Assembly (NCBI RefSeq): GCF_009707545.1
Contig: NZ_WLYK01000012.1
Coordinates: forward strand, 62,001 to 126,000
DNA: 64,000 nt
DNA from: Nakamurella alba
Lineage (GTDB): Bacteria > Actinomycetota > Actinomycetes > Mycobacteriales > Nakamurellaceae
Direction of reading: 5' to 3'
Shown here: piece by piece, positions 56,643-64,000 of the stretch
Position numbering within the stretch: position 1 is the first letter of the stretch
Layout: each line of letters opens with the position of its first letter
Notes under the pieces: generated by a model
What the model saw: the letters and a program-made list of their open reading frames with translations, nothing else
What the model was told of the DNA's origin: nothing
The model's database searches: none
Position numbers and translations under genes: made by a program

Positions 56643-59600
56643 CCCTGCCCGCCCTGGCTGCCGCCGAGGTCGTCGACCGCGAGGTCGGTCCAGCGGCCCA
56701 GGGCGGCGGCCAGTGCGGTGCGCCGGAGCGTCCAGTGACCGGTGTGCCAGGCCGATGCCAGGCAGGCACCCTCGATGCCGTCGACCCACCAGCCGCCGTC
56801 ACCGTCCGGCCAGAACGCCACCCCGACGGTCCGGTCCCCCGCCGACACGGTGAGGGCGTCCACGGCGCGGAGGACGGGCAGACCGGCGCCCAGTGCGGTC
56901 GAGATCCGGTCCAGCACACCCGGGTCGAGTGTCGTCGAGGATCCGGGACCGGGCCGCACGGCGCTCTCGGAAGCGGTGCGCAAGTCCAGCAGGTCGGCCA
57001 CCGACGCCGGGTCCGCACCGCCCGGGACCACCGTGGCCGGGTCCAGAAGTCCGGCGTACCAGGGGACGTCGAGCACCACAGCGTCCTCCGCCGGGACGGC
57101 CGACCCGTTGACGGCCCGGACGAACGCCGGCAGGGGCAGGTCCGGATCCTCGCGCACCAGCGCCACCACCGCGGCGGTGAGTGCGGGCACGGCGGCGGGC
57201 GGGACCGTGCGGGCCGGGTCGGCGTAGCGCTGCAGCAGGTCCCCCGGTTCCTGCCGGACCGCCTCCGACAGGTCGGCCGGCACCCCGATCGCTGCGGCCA
57301 CCGACCTGTCGTCGGTGAAGGGGAAGTCCTCGTACAGGCCGCGCGGAATGGTGCCACCCGGCCGCATCCACGTTCCCGCCCGCCGGCCGTCGAACCGGGC
57401 GTGCTCGCCGATCCACCAGGCGGCGTACCCGGGACCGTCGCCGACCCCGGTGAGCAGCGCGGCGCGGGAGTCCCGTCCCTCGGCCAGCATCCGCAGCGCC
57501 TGCGGCCACCGGTCCTCGTCGACGAGATCGAGATCGGCGACCAGCGAGGCGGTGCCGCCGGTCGTGGCCACCCCGGCAGGCAACTGCTGCCACCACCGGT
57601 CCAGGTCGGCGACGGCGGCGAACCGGGGATCGTCCGGGTCGAAGGAGTCGTCCAGGGTGGTCTCGATGATCCCGAATCCGCTGCGCAGCCCAGCCGCGAG
57701 CAGCACCTCGGCCGGACGTGATGTCCAGTCCGGGTGCACCTCGGGCAGATCCGCGTCGTCGGCGAGCACGTCCGCGAGCACGGCGCCCGGCAGCAGCAGC
57801 TCCGCGGCCGGCCAGGCCAGCCCGTCCGCGTCGGTCAGCACCAGGACGCCCAGTGCCCCGCCGCGCCCGCCCGCGGCCGCGAGATCCAGTGCCACGCCGG
57901 CGAGATCGTCGAGTTCGTCGGGATCGGGCTCGGCATCGTCGAGACCGTCCCGGAAGTCGGCGAACCGGTCGAGCACCGCCGGTGCGGCCAGCAGTTCGTC
58001 GGCACCGGCCCGCTCCGCACCCCAGCGCAGCAGCGCGCGGTGGGCCGCGGCGGCGTGTACCAGCGGCAGGCCCGGCACGAGATCCGCCACCCGGGTGGCG
58101 ATCTCCGCCAGGCTGTCGTCGGCGAGCAGGGTGCCGCGGGCGCCGATCCGGCGATCCCCGTCGGCGAGAGGCACCGGGACACCGGCCATGTCGTCGGCGG
58201 ACCGGTCGGCGAGCAGTTCGTAGAGCCGGGACCAGAACTCCGCCGGACGGTCCAGCCCGGCCAGCGCCGCGACCGCCTCGGACAGGCTGCGCCGGATGAT
58301 CCCGAGCCGGCGGGCGGCCGCCCGTCCCGCGGCGGTGTCCGGTTCCGGGACGAGTCCCGGAACCGCCTGACCCAGCAGCTCGGCAGCGGCCGGGCCGACG
58401 CCCTCCACCATGCTCGCCGCATCCGGTGTGACCGGGTCCCCGGCGGTGGAGACCAGCACCGGCGCGCTGCGCAGCGCCTCCAGCACCGACGACTGCAGCC
58501 GGCCGTCCACCTCTCCGACCGGGAACCCGTTGCCCGGCACCAGGTCCCAGCGACGGTCGGGGGGCAAGGACACCACGAGTTCCAGGTAGCCGGTGACCGC
58601 CTCCGCCATCAGGTGATCGGTCAGCGGGCCGGGCGCGAGCCTCCGGCGGGTGTCCTCCACCGGGAACGTCCCGACCAGTCCGGCCGGCAGGGTCAGCCGC
58701 TCGTCGGTGGGCATGGGGGCGCCGAGCTGCGGCGGGACCGGCGTGGCGGCGCGCTCGCCCGGGAGGTCCCACACGTCGGACGCCACGGGCGCCGCCGGGA
58801 GCACCCAGCTCAGGCTCCAGCGGGTCCTTTCCTGCTCCTCCACCGGCCGGTCGGCGAGCAGGTCCGGCGGGATGGTGCCGGTGCGGGTGACCACCCGGTA
58901 GGCCTCGGCGTCCCCGGAGGCACTGCGCAGCACCACCTCGCCGTCCGGGCCGTCCTCCCGCGCCAGCTCCAGCGTGCCGTCCGGGGTCCGTACTTCGAGC
59001 CGCCGCAGGTCCGGCAGCGAGAAGAACAGGTCGCGGGCGCCGCCGGCCCGCAGCCGGTCGAGCACCCGCTGCAGGTCAGGCAGCCGGTCCGGCGGAACGG
59101 CGAGTTCTACCTCGGTGACAACACCCGCGGAGATGTCGGTGGTGTCGAGCGCGAACGGCAGCCGGAGCGTGGGCACCCGGCCGTCCCGGCGCTGCACCTC
59201 GCCGCGCAGATCACCATCCGCCGCGTCGAGGAGGGCGGCCGTCGCCGCCCGGTCGAAGAACACCGCACCGGAGGTGGACCGCACCACGATGTGGTCCGAG
59301 ATCGTCGACACCGCAGTGAACCCCACGCCGAAGTGGCCCACACCGACCTGACCCACACCATCGGCAGTCCCCCGCTTGGCGGAGGCGCGCAGCGACGCCA
59401 GCGCCGCCACGCCGTCCGCGGTGAGCGGGGCACCGGTGTTGGCGACGACCAGCACCGCACCGCCACCGGCGGCGGCCGTGACCCGGATCGCCAGGTGGGC
59501 CGGAACCCCGGCGGCCACCGCAGCGTCCACGCCGTTGGCGGCCAGCTCCTCGATCACCCGGTCCGCGTACCCGCCGAGCGCGAGCGCCTCCTCGGCGTTC

Positions 59601-59728
59601 GCGTCCTCCCGGAACCGGCGTGGCGAGGCCGTCCAGGCCTGGAGCACCGCCTGCCGGAGCTGCGCCGTGCCGAACGGATCCGCGGCGCCGGTCGGACCTA
59701 CGGCCGACGGGTCCGCGGAGCGGTTCAC
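56639..59728 (-). CDS. Sacsin-N-like (Hsp90-type GHKL) ATPase protein
   Basis: 1029 residues, GTG 59728 overlapping the DUF3027 stop by 4 bases (GTGA). The N-terminal 200 residues form a GHKL ATP-binding domain like that of sacsin and Hsp90: ADRVIEELAANGVDAA (N-box), VVANTGAPLTADGV, and GVGHFGVGFTAVSTISDHIV as glycine lid. The remaining 800 residues are Ala/Asp/Leu-rich without recognised domains. Proteins of this layout sit next to DUF3027 in many actinobacteria and are often annotated as chaperone-like. Role unknown; translational coupling suggests work with the DUF3027 protein. Confidence 0.88.
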   Translation of the reverse strand: MNRSADPSAVGPTGAADPFGTAQLRQAVLQAWTASPRRFREDANAEEALALGGYADRVIEELAANGVDAAVAAGVPAHLAIRVTAAAGGGAVLVVANTGAPLTADGVAALASLRASAKRGTADGVGQVGVGHFGVGFTAVSTISDHIVVRSTSGAVFFDRAATAALLDAADGDLRGEVQRRDGRVPTLRLPFALDTTDISAGVVTEVELAVPPDRLPDLQRVLDRLRAGGARDLFFSLPDLRRLEVRTPDGTLELAREDGPDGEVVLRSASGDAEAYRVVTRTGTIPPDLLADRPVEEQERTRWSLSWVLPAAPVASDVWDLPGERAATPVPPQLGAPMPTDERLTLPAGLVGTFPVEDTRRRLAPGPLTDHLMAEAVTGYLELVVSLPPDRRWDLVPGNGFPVGEVDGRLQSSVLEALRSAPVLVSTAGDPVTPDAASMVEGVGPAAAELLGQAVPGLVPEPDTAAGRAAARRLGIIRRSLSEAVAALAGLDRPAEFWSRLYELLADRSADDMAGVPVPLADGDRRIGARGTLLADDSLAEIATRVADLVPGLPLVHAAAAHRALLRWGAERAGADELLAAPAVLDRFADFRDGLDDAEPDPDELDDLAGVALDLAAAGGRGGALGVLVLTDADGLAWPAAELLLPGAVLADVLADDADLPEVHPDWTSRPAEVLLAAGLRSGFGIIETTLDDSFDPDDPRFAAVADLDRWWQQLPAGVATTGGTASLVADLDLVDEDRWPQALRMLAEGRDSRAALLTGVGDGPGYAAWWIGEHARFDGRRAGTWMRPGGTIPRGLYEDFPFTDDRSVAAAIGVPADLSEAVRQEPGDLLQRYADPARTVPPAAVPALTAAVVALVREDPDLPLPAFVRAVNGSAVPAEDAVVLDVPWYAGLLDPATVVPGGADPASVADLLDLRTASESAVRPGPGSSTTLDPGVLDRISTALGAGLPVLRAVDALTVSAGDRTVGVAFWPDGDGGWWVDGIEGACLASAWHTGHWTLRRTALAAALGRWTDLAVDDLGGSQGGQG

Positions 59729-61053
59729 GCGCCGGAGTCCTCCGCGGCGCTCTCCGCCGGGTCGGTCTCCTCGGGGCGGTCCCCGTCCGGGCCGGTCCCG
59801 TGCGCGACAGCACCTGCCGCGACGGAGGTCTCGGCGACCGAGTCCTCGGAGAAGTCGGCGACGGTGCCGGCGCCCACCTCGGCGACGGCCTCCGGGAGAT
59901 CCGCGACGGCGTCGGGAAGGTCGGACACGGCCTCAGCCACGACACCGTCCGGCACGGCGTCCTCCGCCGCGTCGAGCGGTGCGGCGTGCGCGGCATCCTC
60001 CTCCGCGGCCTGCTCGGTGGCCATCAGATCGTCCAGCACCTTCAGGTCGGCCAGGTCATCGGCGTCATCGGTGGGCACCAGCTCCCGATCGCCCCCGTCC
60101 AGTTCGGCCAGCTCGGCCACATCCGACAGCTCCGCGAGATCCGTTGCCACGGCACTGATGTCGGAGAGATCCGGCTCGCCGTCGGCGACCGTGACCACCT
60201 CCCGCTCCGGCCGGGGGTGCACCTCGAGCCGCAGCTCGTCCACCACGTTCTCGCCGGCGGCGGACAGCGGCGGCAGCTCCACCACCACCTCGGAGTGCGC
60301 GCCGCAGCCGTACCCGGCATCGACGACCCGACCCTCGGCCGGACCGAACTCGTTGCCGCAGGCGCCCGCGACCACACCCAGCGACCCGGCGAGCGGGAGG
60401 TAGAAGCCGCAGCTGCTGCACCGGGCCGGGGCCTGGTGCGCCATGTCCGACGAGGGACCGAAGGGCCCGTCGTGCCAGCGCTCCGCGACGTCGGCGCGGC
60501 CGTCCCGGCTCATCACCCGGACCCGTCCGATGCCGAGCTCGTGCGCGACGTCCTCCACCGCTGGGTCGTCGGACTGGACGTAGGCGGGGACCAACCGCGG
60601 ATCGTCGACCGGCGGCGGCAGCAGGTCGCCGGGTCCGATGTCACCGGAGCGGATCCGCTCGCTCCACGGCAACCAGTCCGGCGCCAGCAGCGCATCGTGG
60701 CCCGGCAGCAGCACCACCTCGCTGACCGTCGGCCGGTCGTCGCCGACGAACGCCAGCGTCACCGACCACACCCACCCGCGGTAGCCGGGATCGGTGGCGG
60801 CGAACAACGCGGACACCGCCACCTCGTCCTCCGCGACGGCGCCGGCGTACTCGCCGACCGCGGTCCCGGCAGGCAGGTCGGCGGCCAGCGCGGCCCGGGC
60901 GATGTCGATCGCATCCATCGGCAGGGTCACCGGGGTGCGGACGTCGGCAACGGGCGCGTCGATCGCGGCGACGGACGCTGCCGAGGACTCGACGGCGGAG
61001 TCGGCGGACTCGGAGACGGTCGGGGAACTCACCGGCCCATGATGCCGCATCAT
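59725..61053 (-). CDS. DUF3027 protein with Cys cluster
   Basis: 442 residues from ATG 61053 (GGGAG eight bases upstream); GTG 61032 is an alternative. The conserved core (about 40-260) has AIDIARAALAADLPAGTAVG, GYRGWVWSVTLAFVGDDRPT, LLPGHDALLAPDWLPWSERI and a Cys cluster CSSCGFYLP...GACGNEF...GYGCGAHSE that could bind zinc. The last 180 residues are acidic and low-complexity (repeats of AEAVSDLPDAV type). DUF3027 matches the Mycobacterium Rv0877 family. Cytosolic, function unknown. Divergent from the MFS gene and coupled to the sacsin-like gene. Confidence 0.88.
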   Translation of the reverse strand: MMRHHGPVSSPTVSESADSAVESSAASVAAIDAPVADVRTPVTLPMDAIDIARAALAADLPAGTAVGEYAGAVAEDEVAVSALFAATDPGYRGWVWSVTLAFVGDDRPTVSEVVLLPGHDALLAPDWLPWSERIRSGDIGPGDLLPPPVDDPRLVPAYVQSDDPAVEDVAHELGIGRVRVMSRDGRADVAERWHDGPFGPSSDMAHQAPARCSSCGFYLPLAGSLGVVAGACGNEFGPAEGRVVDAGYGCGAHSEVVVELPPLSAAGENVVDELRLEVHPRPEREVVTVADGEPDLSDISAVATDLAELSDVAELAELDGGDRELVPTDDADDLADLKVLDDLMATEQAAEEDAAHAAPLDAAEDAVPDGVVAEAVSDLPDAVADLPEAVAEVGAGTVADFSEDSVAETSVAAGAVAHGTGPDGDRPEETDPAESAAEDSGA

Positions 61054-61131
61054 CGGCCCGGCTCCCGCCTCGTCGGCACCGATCCGGCTGTCCGCCGACG
61101 GACGGCGGGACCGGTACGGCAGGATGGGACC

Positions 61132-63327
61132 GTGCACGAGCCGGGCGCCGACCAGGGTCCCGCCGGACCCCGGCGGGAGGACGGGGCTGCCCCGCGCCCG
61201 GCATACCCCTACCCGCCTGCGGAGCAGCCGCCGACGGCGGCGCCACGGGCCCAGTCCCCGGACCAGGAGACGACCCAGATCCATCGGCCGCGCCGGCCGC
61301 CGGTGCCGCCGCCCCCGGACCAGCAGGCCCCCCGCTACCGACAGGCACCCTCGGACCGGCAGCAGTACCAGCGACCCGCGCAGCCGCCGGAGCGCCCGTA
61401 CGCCGCGCCGCCGCCGGCCCGCCGGGTCGAGACCCACCGGCCGCAGCCACCGGCCGGCGACCGGTACCGCGCGCCGGTCGACCCGTACAGCGGTGACGCC
61501 TACGAGACGGAGCAGCTGCGGCGCCCGGCCGCACCCCCGCGGCGCGACCCCCGGCAGTACGAACAGCCGCAGTACGAACAGCAGCAGTACGAACAGTCGC
61601 AGTACGAACCGCAACAGTACGAGCCCCGGCAGTACGAGCAGCAGTACGAGCCGGAGCAGTACGAACCGCCGCTGCCCCCGCGGGTGCCGATGGACAAGCG
61701 GCCGCCGCAGCCCCGTGGCGCCCACCTGCCGCCGTACCGGGAGCCGCTGGCCGAGCCGCCGGCCAAGGCCCCGTCCCTGGACCCCAGCCGGGCCACCGGC
61801 GGCCGGAGCCCGCGCAAGCTGACGGTCACCCGGGTCGCCGCGCTGCGCAGCCGGGAGCTGACCCACCGCGGCGTGCAGCTGTTCCAGCGCGCCACCACGG
61901 CCGACGGCGCGGACCGGTCCGGCCTGGCCCACCTCACCTATGCGGTGATGGCGAACTACGCCGTCGACGCCGCGCTGATGGTCGCGCTGGCGAACACCAT
62001 CTTCTTCGCCGACACCGGATCACCGGGCAAGGTGCTGGCCTACCTGGCCATCACCGTCGCCCCGTTCGCGGTGGTGGCACCGTTCATCGGCCCGGCACTG
62101 GACCGGTTGCAGCAGGGACGGCGGATGGCGCTGGCCATCTCCAGCTGGGGCCGGGCGCTGCTGGCCGTGCTGATGGCGTTCAACTTCGAGCCGTTCAACC
62201 CGTGGGTCATCTACCCGTGCGCGCTCGGGAACCTGGTGCTGTCCAAGGCCTTCAGCGTGCTGAAGGCCGCGCTCACCCCGCGGGTACTGCCCGAGCAGAT
62301 CACCCTGGTCAAGACCAATTCCCGGTTGACCGTGTTCGGCCTCATCGCCGGCGGTGTGGCCGGCGGCCTGGCCGCCGGGATCCTGGCGCTCACCGGATCA
62401 CCCGGCGCACTGATCTTCACCGCGCTGTGCGCGGTGGGCGGTGGCATCCTCTGCCTCCGGATCCCGGCCTGGGTGGAGTCCACCGAGGGCGAGGTACCGG
62501 TCAAGGCCGTCGGTCACTCGCGCACGAAACGCAGCCTGCCACCGCCGGTGGTCGCGACGTTGTGGGCGAACAGCACGATCCGGATCGAGACCGGCTTCCT
62601 GGCACTGTTCATCGCGTTCGTGGTGAAGAACCAGTACGAGCACCTGTCGGCGTTCACCCAGCTGCTGCTGCTCGGCATCGTCGGCGGCGCCGCCGGTCTC
62701 GGCGGGTTCGTCGGCAACGCGCTCGGCGCCCGGCTCAACCTGTCCGCGCCGGAGCTGATCTCGAACATCTCGCTCGCCGCGACCAGCCTGGCGACCCTGG
62801 TGGCCGCGATGATCCCGGGCCTGCTCACGGCGACGATCGTCGGCCTGGTGGGATCGACGGCGTCGTCGCTGGCGAAGGTCTGCCTGGACTCGGTGATCCA
62901 GCACCACCTGCCGGAGGAGAGCCGGGCATCGGCGTTCGGCAAGACGGAATCCGTCCTCCAGATCGCCTGGGTCTTCGGCGGTGTGGTGGGCCTGTTGATC
63001 GGAGGCGTGTGGTTCGGGCATGTGGCCGGGGTGTACTCGATCGGCTTCGGCGTGGTGACCGCGCTGCTGGTGATGGGCATCGCCCAGTGCCTGATGATGC
63101 GCAAGGGCCGCACGCTGGTGCCGGCGATCCGGCGCACGCCGAAGCCGTCCGGGGCGTCGAGGAAGAAGCCGGCCGCCGGCACCACGACTCCGATGGGCCC
63201 GCTGCCGACCACCCCGGACGTGCACGGGGCACCACCGGTGAACCCGGCGCCGCCGCCGGGCCGGGCGCCCTCCGCCGCTCCCCGCAAGGCCGGCCGTCGA
63301 CCGCGCAAGGCGGGCACCGACCGATGA
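61132..63327 (+). CDS. MFS-like membrane protein with long QYE-repeat N-terminus (Rv0876c-like)
   Basis: 731 residues from GTG 61132, AGGA seven bases upstream. The first 240 residues are disordered, rich in Pro, Gln, Arg and Tyr, with eight QYE units. Then TVTRVAALRSRELTHRGVQL leads into about twelve membrane segments of major-facilitator type (VMANYAVDAALMVALANTIF, IGPALDRLQQGRRMALAIS, IVGGAAGLGGFVGNALGARL). The C-terminus is Pro/Lys/Arg-rich. Divergent from DUF3027 and coupled to a DUF2771 lipoprotein, as around Rv0875c-Rv0877 in M. tuberculosis. Substrate unknown. Confidence 0.9.
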   Translation: MHEPGADQGPAGPRREDGAAPRPAYPYPPAEQPPTAAPRAQSPDQETTQIHRPRRPPVPPPPDQQAPRYRQAPSDRQQYQRPAQPPERPYAAPPPARRVETHRPQPPAGDRYRAPVDPYSGDAYETEQLRRPAAPPRRDPRQYEQPQYEQQQYEQSQYEPQQYEPRQYEQQYEPEQYEPPLPPRVPMDKRPPQPRGAHLPPYREPLAEPPAKAPSLDPSRATGGRSPRKLTVTRVAALRSRELTHRGVQLFQRATTADGADRSGLAHLTYAVMANYAVDAALMVALANTIFFADTGSPGKVLAYLAITVAPFAVVAPFIGPALDRLQQGRRMALAISSWGRALLAVLMAFNFEPFNPWVIYPCALGNLVLSKAFSVLKAALTPRVLPEQITLVKTNSRLTVFGLIAGGVAGGLAAGILALTGSPGALIFTALCAVGGGILCLRIPAWVESTEGEVPVKAVGHSRTKRSLPPPVVATLWANSTIRIETGFLALFIAFVVKNQYEHLSAFTQLLLLGIVGGAAGLGGFVGNALGARLNLSAPELISNISLAATSLATLVAAMIPGLLTATIVGLVGSTASSLAKVCLDSVIQHHLPEESRASAFGKTESVLQIAWVFGGVVGLLIGGVWFGHVAGVYSIGFGVVTALLVMGIAQCLMMRKGRTLVPAIRRTPKPSGASRKKPAAGTTTPMGPLPTTPDVHGAPPVNPAPPPGRAPSAAPRKAGRRPRKAGTDR
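61555..61671 (+). repeat. Eight tandem 15-bp (QYExx) repeats
   Basis: Codons for QYEQP, QYEQQ, QYEQS, QYEPQ, QYEPR, QYEQ, QYEPE and QYEPP follow one another in the N-terminal cytosolic tail of the MFS protein. One unit is a codon short. Such tracts vary in copy number between strains. Confidence 0.85.
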
Positions 63328-63890
63328 CGAGGCAGCTCCCCCGGCTCCCCCGACTCCCCCGACTCTCCCGGCTCCGCGGCCTCGCGGCGCCGGTCGGTCT
63401 GCTGGCAGCTCTGTTGGTGCTGGCCGGCTGCACCGCGCCCCGACCGGACGTGACGTTCTACGGCAACCGGCACGACGTGCAGACCGGTCCGGCGCTCTGG
63501 TGCACCGTCGACGACGCGAACCTGACCTTCGCCTGCCCGGAGCAGGACGACGCGTCCTTCGCCCGGTTGTCGCTGCGGGCCGGCCAGGGTGTGCAGATCA
63601 GCGTCGGCGCCGAGATCGGCGACACCCCATGGGTGGTCTACGTGCAGTACCGCTCCGCGGACGGCACCGAGGACGCGCTGCGGACGGCCTTCTTCACCGA
63701 CGGCGAGCTGTCGGCCACCGTGCACCCGCCGGAGGCCACCGACCAGCTGCTCCGGGTGGAGGTCCAGGCCGGCCTGATCCTCACCGCCACCGCGGACGGG
63801 TCGGGGGTGGACTACACCTCGACCCGGTCCTGGGTGCTGCTGGTGGATCCCGAGGCGGAGCCGTCACCGGACGAGGGCACCTCGAGCTGA
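63324..63890 (+). CDS. DUF2771 lipoprotein
   Basis: 188 residues, ATG 63324 overlapping the MFS stop by 4 bases (ATGA). The signal peptide has an Arg-rich start with LPRL repeats, a core PVGLLAALLV and the lipobox LAGC (Cys about residue 36), giving a lipid-anchored exported protein. The mature domain is beta-rich (VTFYGNRHDVQTGPALWCTV, CPEQDDASF), fitting DUF2771 found beside this MFS gene in actinobacteria. Coupled expression suggests a complex with the MFS protein. Function unknown. Confidence 0.88.
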   Translation: MTRQLPRLPRLPRLSRLRGLAAPVGLLAALLVLAGCTAPRPDVTFYGNRHDVQTGPALWCTVDDANLTFACPEQDDASFARLSLRAGQGVQISVGAEIGDTPWVVYVQYRSADGTEDALRTAFFTDGELSATVHPPEATDQLLRVEVQAGLILTATADGSGVDYTSTRSWVLLVDPEAEPSPDEGTSS

Positions 63891-63903
63891 CCGGCGGGAC
63901 CCG

Positions 63904-64000
63904 TCAGGCGTCCAGCTCGTTGGCGACGGCGCGCAGCACAGCGGCGATGCGGGAACCCATCGCCCGGTCCGGGTAGCGACCGCGGCGCAGGTCCGGCAGC
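63904..64000 (-). CDS. 3' end of an unidentified gene, cut by window edge
   Basis: About 31 codons are readable, ending at TGA (63906-63904): LPDLRRGRYPDRAMGSR, then a helical tail IAAVLRAVANELDA. Codon use is typical of the window. Converges on the lipoprotein gene, 13 bases apart. Too short to name. Confidence 0.55.
   Translation of the reverse strand, partial: LPDLRRGRYPDRAMGSRIAAVLRAVANELDA

Noticed and set aside
59620..61131. Plus-strand extension of the MFS gene upstream of 61132
   Set aside because: It is antisense to DUF3027; the GTG at 61132 has a good ribosome site and the Pro/Gln-rich tail starts there.

Overview
The window is very GC-rich and its genes carry strong third-position G/C bias, frequent GTG starts and many 4-base ATGA/GTGA overlaps. 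That is a high-GC actinobacterium. The right half reproduces a gene neighbourhood known from Mycobacterium and other actinobacteria (serC, sepH, DUF2537, SpoU methyltransferase, MarR, DUF2530, DUF3027, DUF2771). A Nakamurella/Frankiales-like organism is my inference only. I saw no rRNA, tRNA, CRISPR array, IS element or prophage.

Left end (1-15 kb): one giant minus-strand gene that starts at 14994 and is still open at base 1 (at least 4998 codons). It encodes a secreted mosaic protein: signal peptide, six malectin/CBM-like modules, about 15 fibronectin III domains, a glucose/sorbosone-dehydrogenase-like propeller, three ASH plus DUF4114-like units, and malectin domains. Long open frames on the plus strand here are antisense shadows.

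15-31.5 kb, envelope and regulation: a small membrane-anchored DUF5666-like protein lies divergent from an OmpR-type response regulator/histidine kinase pair. Next come a TetR/short-chain dehydrogenase pair sharing a perfect inverted-repeat operator, a GT2-GtrA glycosyltransferase with two tandem YkcB-like GT-C enzymes (probably glycan transfer outside the membrane), an MFS protein, a quinone-oxidoreductase-like enzyme divergent from a TipA-like MerR regulator with a typical dyad promoter, a secreted polysaccharide-deacetylase-like protein, and citrate synthase gltA.

31.5-39.2 kb, accessory-looking stretch: a DUF2971 protein, a beta-propeller-like gene broken by two +1 frameshifts, a photolyase, a 510-base gene-free region with a candidate LexA box, and a DUF222/HNH (13E12-like) gene with a +1 frameshift and long acidic low-complexity inserts.

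39.2-47.1 kb: a minus-strand run pdxH - MFS - Pro/Tyr-rich membrane protein - small unknown protein - aldose epimerase, divergent from citrate synthase 2, serC and sepH. 47.4-54 kb: alpha/beta hydrolase overlapping a PAS-GGDEF protein, a heterodimeric ABC exporter with one degenerate ATP site, and a septum-formation-family protein. 54-64 kb: minus-strand GNAT - MarR - SpoU - DUF2537, then DUF2530, a coupled DUF3027/sacsin-like ATPase pair, an MFS protein with a QYE-repeat N-terminus, a DUF2771 lipoprotein, and the 3' end of one further gene.
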